From Clostridiaceae bacterium (lineage in GTDB: Bacteria > Bacillota > Clostridia > Oscillospirales > Acutalibacteraceae): a stretch of DNA of 6,958 nt. This document shows, in pieces, positions 6,037-6,958 of this stretch. The translations under genes and the position numbers were made by a program. The stretch is taken from assembly GCA_904501895.1 (NCBI GenBank), contig CAJGCX010000094.1:1-6958 (forward strand). Reading direction: 5' to 3'. The notes below the pieces were generated by a model that had not been told where the DNA came from, did not search any database, and saw only the letters and a program-made list of their open reading frames with translations. Every line of letters begins with the position of its first letter. Position 1 is the first letter of the stretch.

Positions 6037-6708
6037 ATGAGTAAGAAAACTACAGAAAAATCATATTTTGACCGTGTCCATACCTGGGGTAGAATTTCAA
6101 GTATCACAGCTCTTTGTGCACTTCTTATGTTCCCGGTAGGCATTTGCTTGTATCTTAATGTATGGCCATCGTTAAGCGGTGTTATGAGTGGACTTTTAAA
6201 GCTTATTCCACTTTATTGGTCACTTGCTGTTGTTGAAGTTTTGTTCTACACACCAATGCTCGGTGCAGGTGGTACATATCTTTCATTCGTTACAGGTAAC
6301 ATTACAAACCTTAAGCTTCCTTGTGCTATCAGTGCTATGGAGGGCGCAAAGGTTAAGGCAAACAGTGAGGAAGGCGAGGTTATCTCAACAATCGCTATCG
6401 CAACATCATCAATCGTAACAACACTTGTTATGGCTATCGGTGTTCTTGTGTTCAGACCTTTCCTTGACGATTTCACAAATAATGAACTCTTAAAGCCTGC
6501 ATTTGCACAGGTGCTTCCTGCTCTTTTCGGCGCTTTGGGAGCAGGATATTTCATCAAGCATTGGAAGATTTCAATTGTTCCTATTCTTGTAATGGTTATT
6601 ATCCTTTTCTTCGCACCAACAATGGGTGCAAGTACACTTCTCTTCCCTGGTATCATCGCTTCAGTTGTAGGCGCATTTGCAATGTGGAAGTTAAAGATTG
6701 TTAAATAA
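6037..6708 (+). CDS. Partner integral membrane protein of the DUF5058-like protein
   Basis: The 223-residue protein has about six hydrophobic segments: near 20-41, 52-72, 114-139, 152-172, 176-194 and 198-217. A short charged N-terminus (MSKKTTEKSYFDRVHTWGR) precedes them. Between the second and third is a long glycine-rich stretch, PMLGAGGTYLSFVTGNITNLKLPCA (73-97; PMLGAGGTY and TGNITNLKLP are its key parts), followed by a charged MEGAKVKANSEEGEV loop. Such a motif could line a substrate path, which is inference. I recall relatives being labelled 'small-conductance mechanosensitive channel', but no MscS signature is visible and I would not carry that name over. The start at 6037 is chosen because GGAGGGG (6024-6030) lies 6 nt upstream; an in-frame ATG at 6022 overlaps that site. 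The gene follows the DUF5058-like gene by 2 nt and is ended by a terminator at 6724-6760. Confidence 0.8.
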   Translation: MSKKTTEKSYFDRVHTWGRISSITALCALLMFPVGICLYLNVWPSLSGVMSGLLKLIPLYWSLAVVEVLFYTPMLGAGGTYLSFVTGNITNLKLPCAISAMEGAKVKANSEEGEVISTIAIATSSIVTTLVMAIGVLVFRPFLDDFTNNELLKPAFAQVLPALFGALGAGYFIKHWKISIVPILVMVIILFFAPTMGASTLLFPGIIASVVGAFAMWKLKIVK

Positions 6709-6723
6709 TTGAACATATCAGTA

Positions 6724-6760
6724 AGTCCGTTGACCGAATTGGTTGACGGACTATTTTTTT
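6724..6760 (+). terminator. Intrinsic terminator of the membrane-protein pair
   Basis: AGTCCGT (6724-6730) pairs with ACGGACT (6746-6752). Inside, a TG/TG internal loop is followed by ACC/GGT pairing around GAATT. A tract of seven T follows (6754-6760). It begins 15 nt after the stop codon of the second membrane gene. Confidence 0.92.
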
Positions 6761-6805
6761 GTGAAAATACACAGAAAAATGATGTTATTTTTTACCTTTA
6801 AAACA

Positions 6806-6834
6806 TTGATTTTATTAGTGTAAAGTGATACAAT
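6806..6834 (+). promoter_or_regulatory. Promoter of the aldolase gene
   Basis: TTGATT (6806-6811) and TACAAT (6829-6834) are separated by exactly 17 nt, downstream of a clear terminator and about 37 nt before the aldolase start codon. The short 5' UTR leaves no room for a riboswitch. Confidence 0.75.
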
Positions 6835-6871
6835 AAATTGATTATATGAAAATGGATTGGAGTGTGCTTTT

Positions 6872-6958
6872 ATGGCGTTAGTTCCAATGAAAAAGCTTCT
6901 CGAAAATGCCGAAAAAAACAATATTGCTGTGGGTGCCTTCAGCGTTGGCAATATGGAA
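6872..6958 (+). CDS. Class II ketose-bisphosphate (fructose-1,6-bisphosphate) aldolase, N-terminal part
   Basis: Only the first 29 codons are present before the window ends. The translated start is MALVPMKKLLENAEKN followed by NIAVGAFSVGNME. The MALV opening, the helix that follows and the GAF-V-NME strand are the standard N-terminus of class II, zinc-dependent aldolases, which cleave fructose-1,6-bisphosphate to dihydroxyacetone phosphate and glyceraldehyde-3-phosphate in glycolysis. The family also includes tagatose-bisphosphate enzymes (GatY/KbaY), which these residues cannot exclude. The zinc histidines and catalytic Asp lie beyond the edge. The ATG at 6872 has GGAG (6859-6862) 9 nt upstream, and a promoter is present at 6806-6834. 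Confidence 0.8.
   Translation, partial: MALVPMKKLLENAEKNNIAVGAFSVGNME

Noticed and set aside
1..6958. CRISPR array, tRNA or rRNA genes, phage or toxin-antitoxin genes
   Set aside because: No regularly spaced direct repeats, tRNA-like cloverleaf, rRNA signature or matching small gene pair was seen on either strand.

Overview
This window looks like chromosomal DNA from a low-GC anaerobic Bacillota, most likely a Clostridia/Oscillospiraceae-type gut bacterium. The grounds are AT-rich intergenic DNA, strong AGGAGG-like ribosome binding sites, sigma-A type promoters, a T-box leader, and the families present (long-form LeuA, the DUF5058-like membrane pair, class II aldolase). The genus assignment is inference. 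All genes appear intact except the two cut by the window edges.

Left part, minus strand (1-3870). A strong promoter (TTGACA-17-TACAAT) at 3836-3864 reads leftward through an unusually long leader of about 570 nt into leuA (2-isopropylmalate synthase), then leuB (3-isopropylmalate dehydrogenase, only 2 nt after leuA), then after a 55-nt gap with a GC-rich palindrome, a Cof-type HAD phosphatase that runs off the left edge. The leader ends in a leucine T-box riboswitch (specifier CUC) with an intrinsic terminator just before leuA, so leuAB should be induced when uncharged tRNA-Leu accumulates. No leuC or leuD is present.

The main discovery candidate is a 277-bp element (3537-3813) between the leuA promoter and the T-box. 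It has 24-bp terminal inverted repeats and two internal arms of nested complementary segments, so its transcript would fold as a large three-way junction. It is either a MITE-like mobile repeat or a structured RNA inserted into a T-box leader.

Right part, plus strand (3890-6958). A divergent promoter drives a cytoplasmic-looking member of the bacterial family I.5/I.6 lipases with all catalytic residues. A second transcription unit follows with two overlapping-signal membrane protein genes (a DUF5058-like protein and a six-helix partner), probably one transport or channel complex, closed by a clear terminator. The last feature is the first 29 codons of a class II ketose-bisphosphate (fructose-bisphosphate) aldolase with its own promoter.
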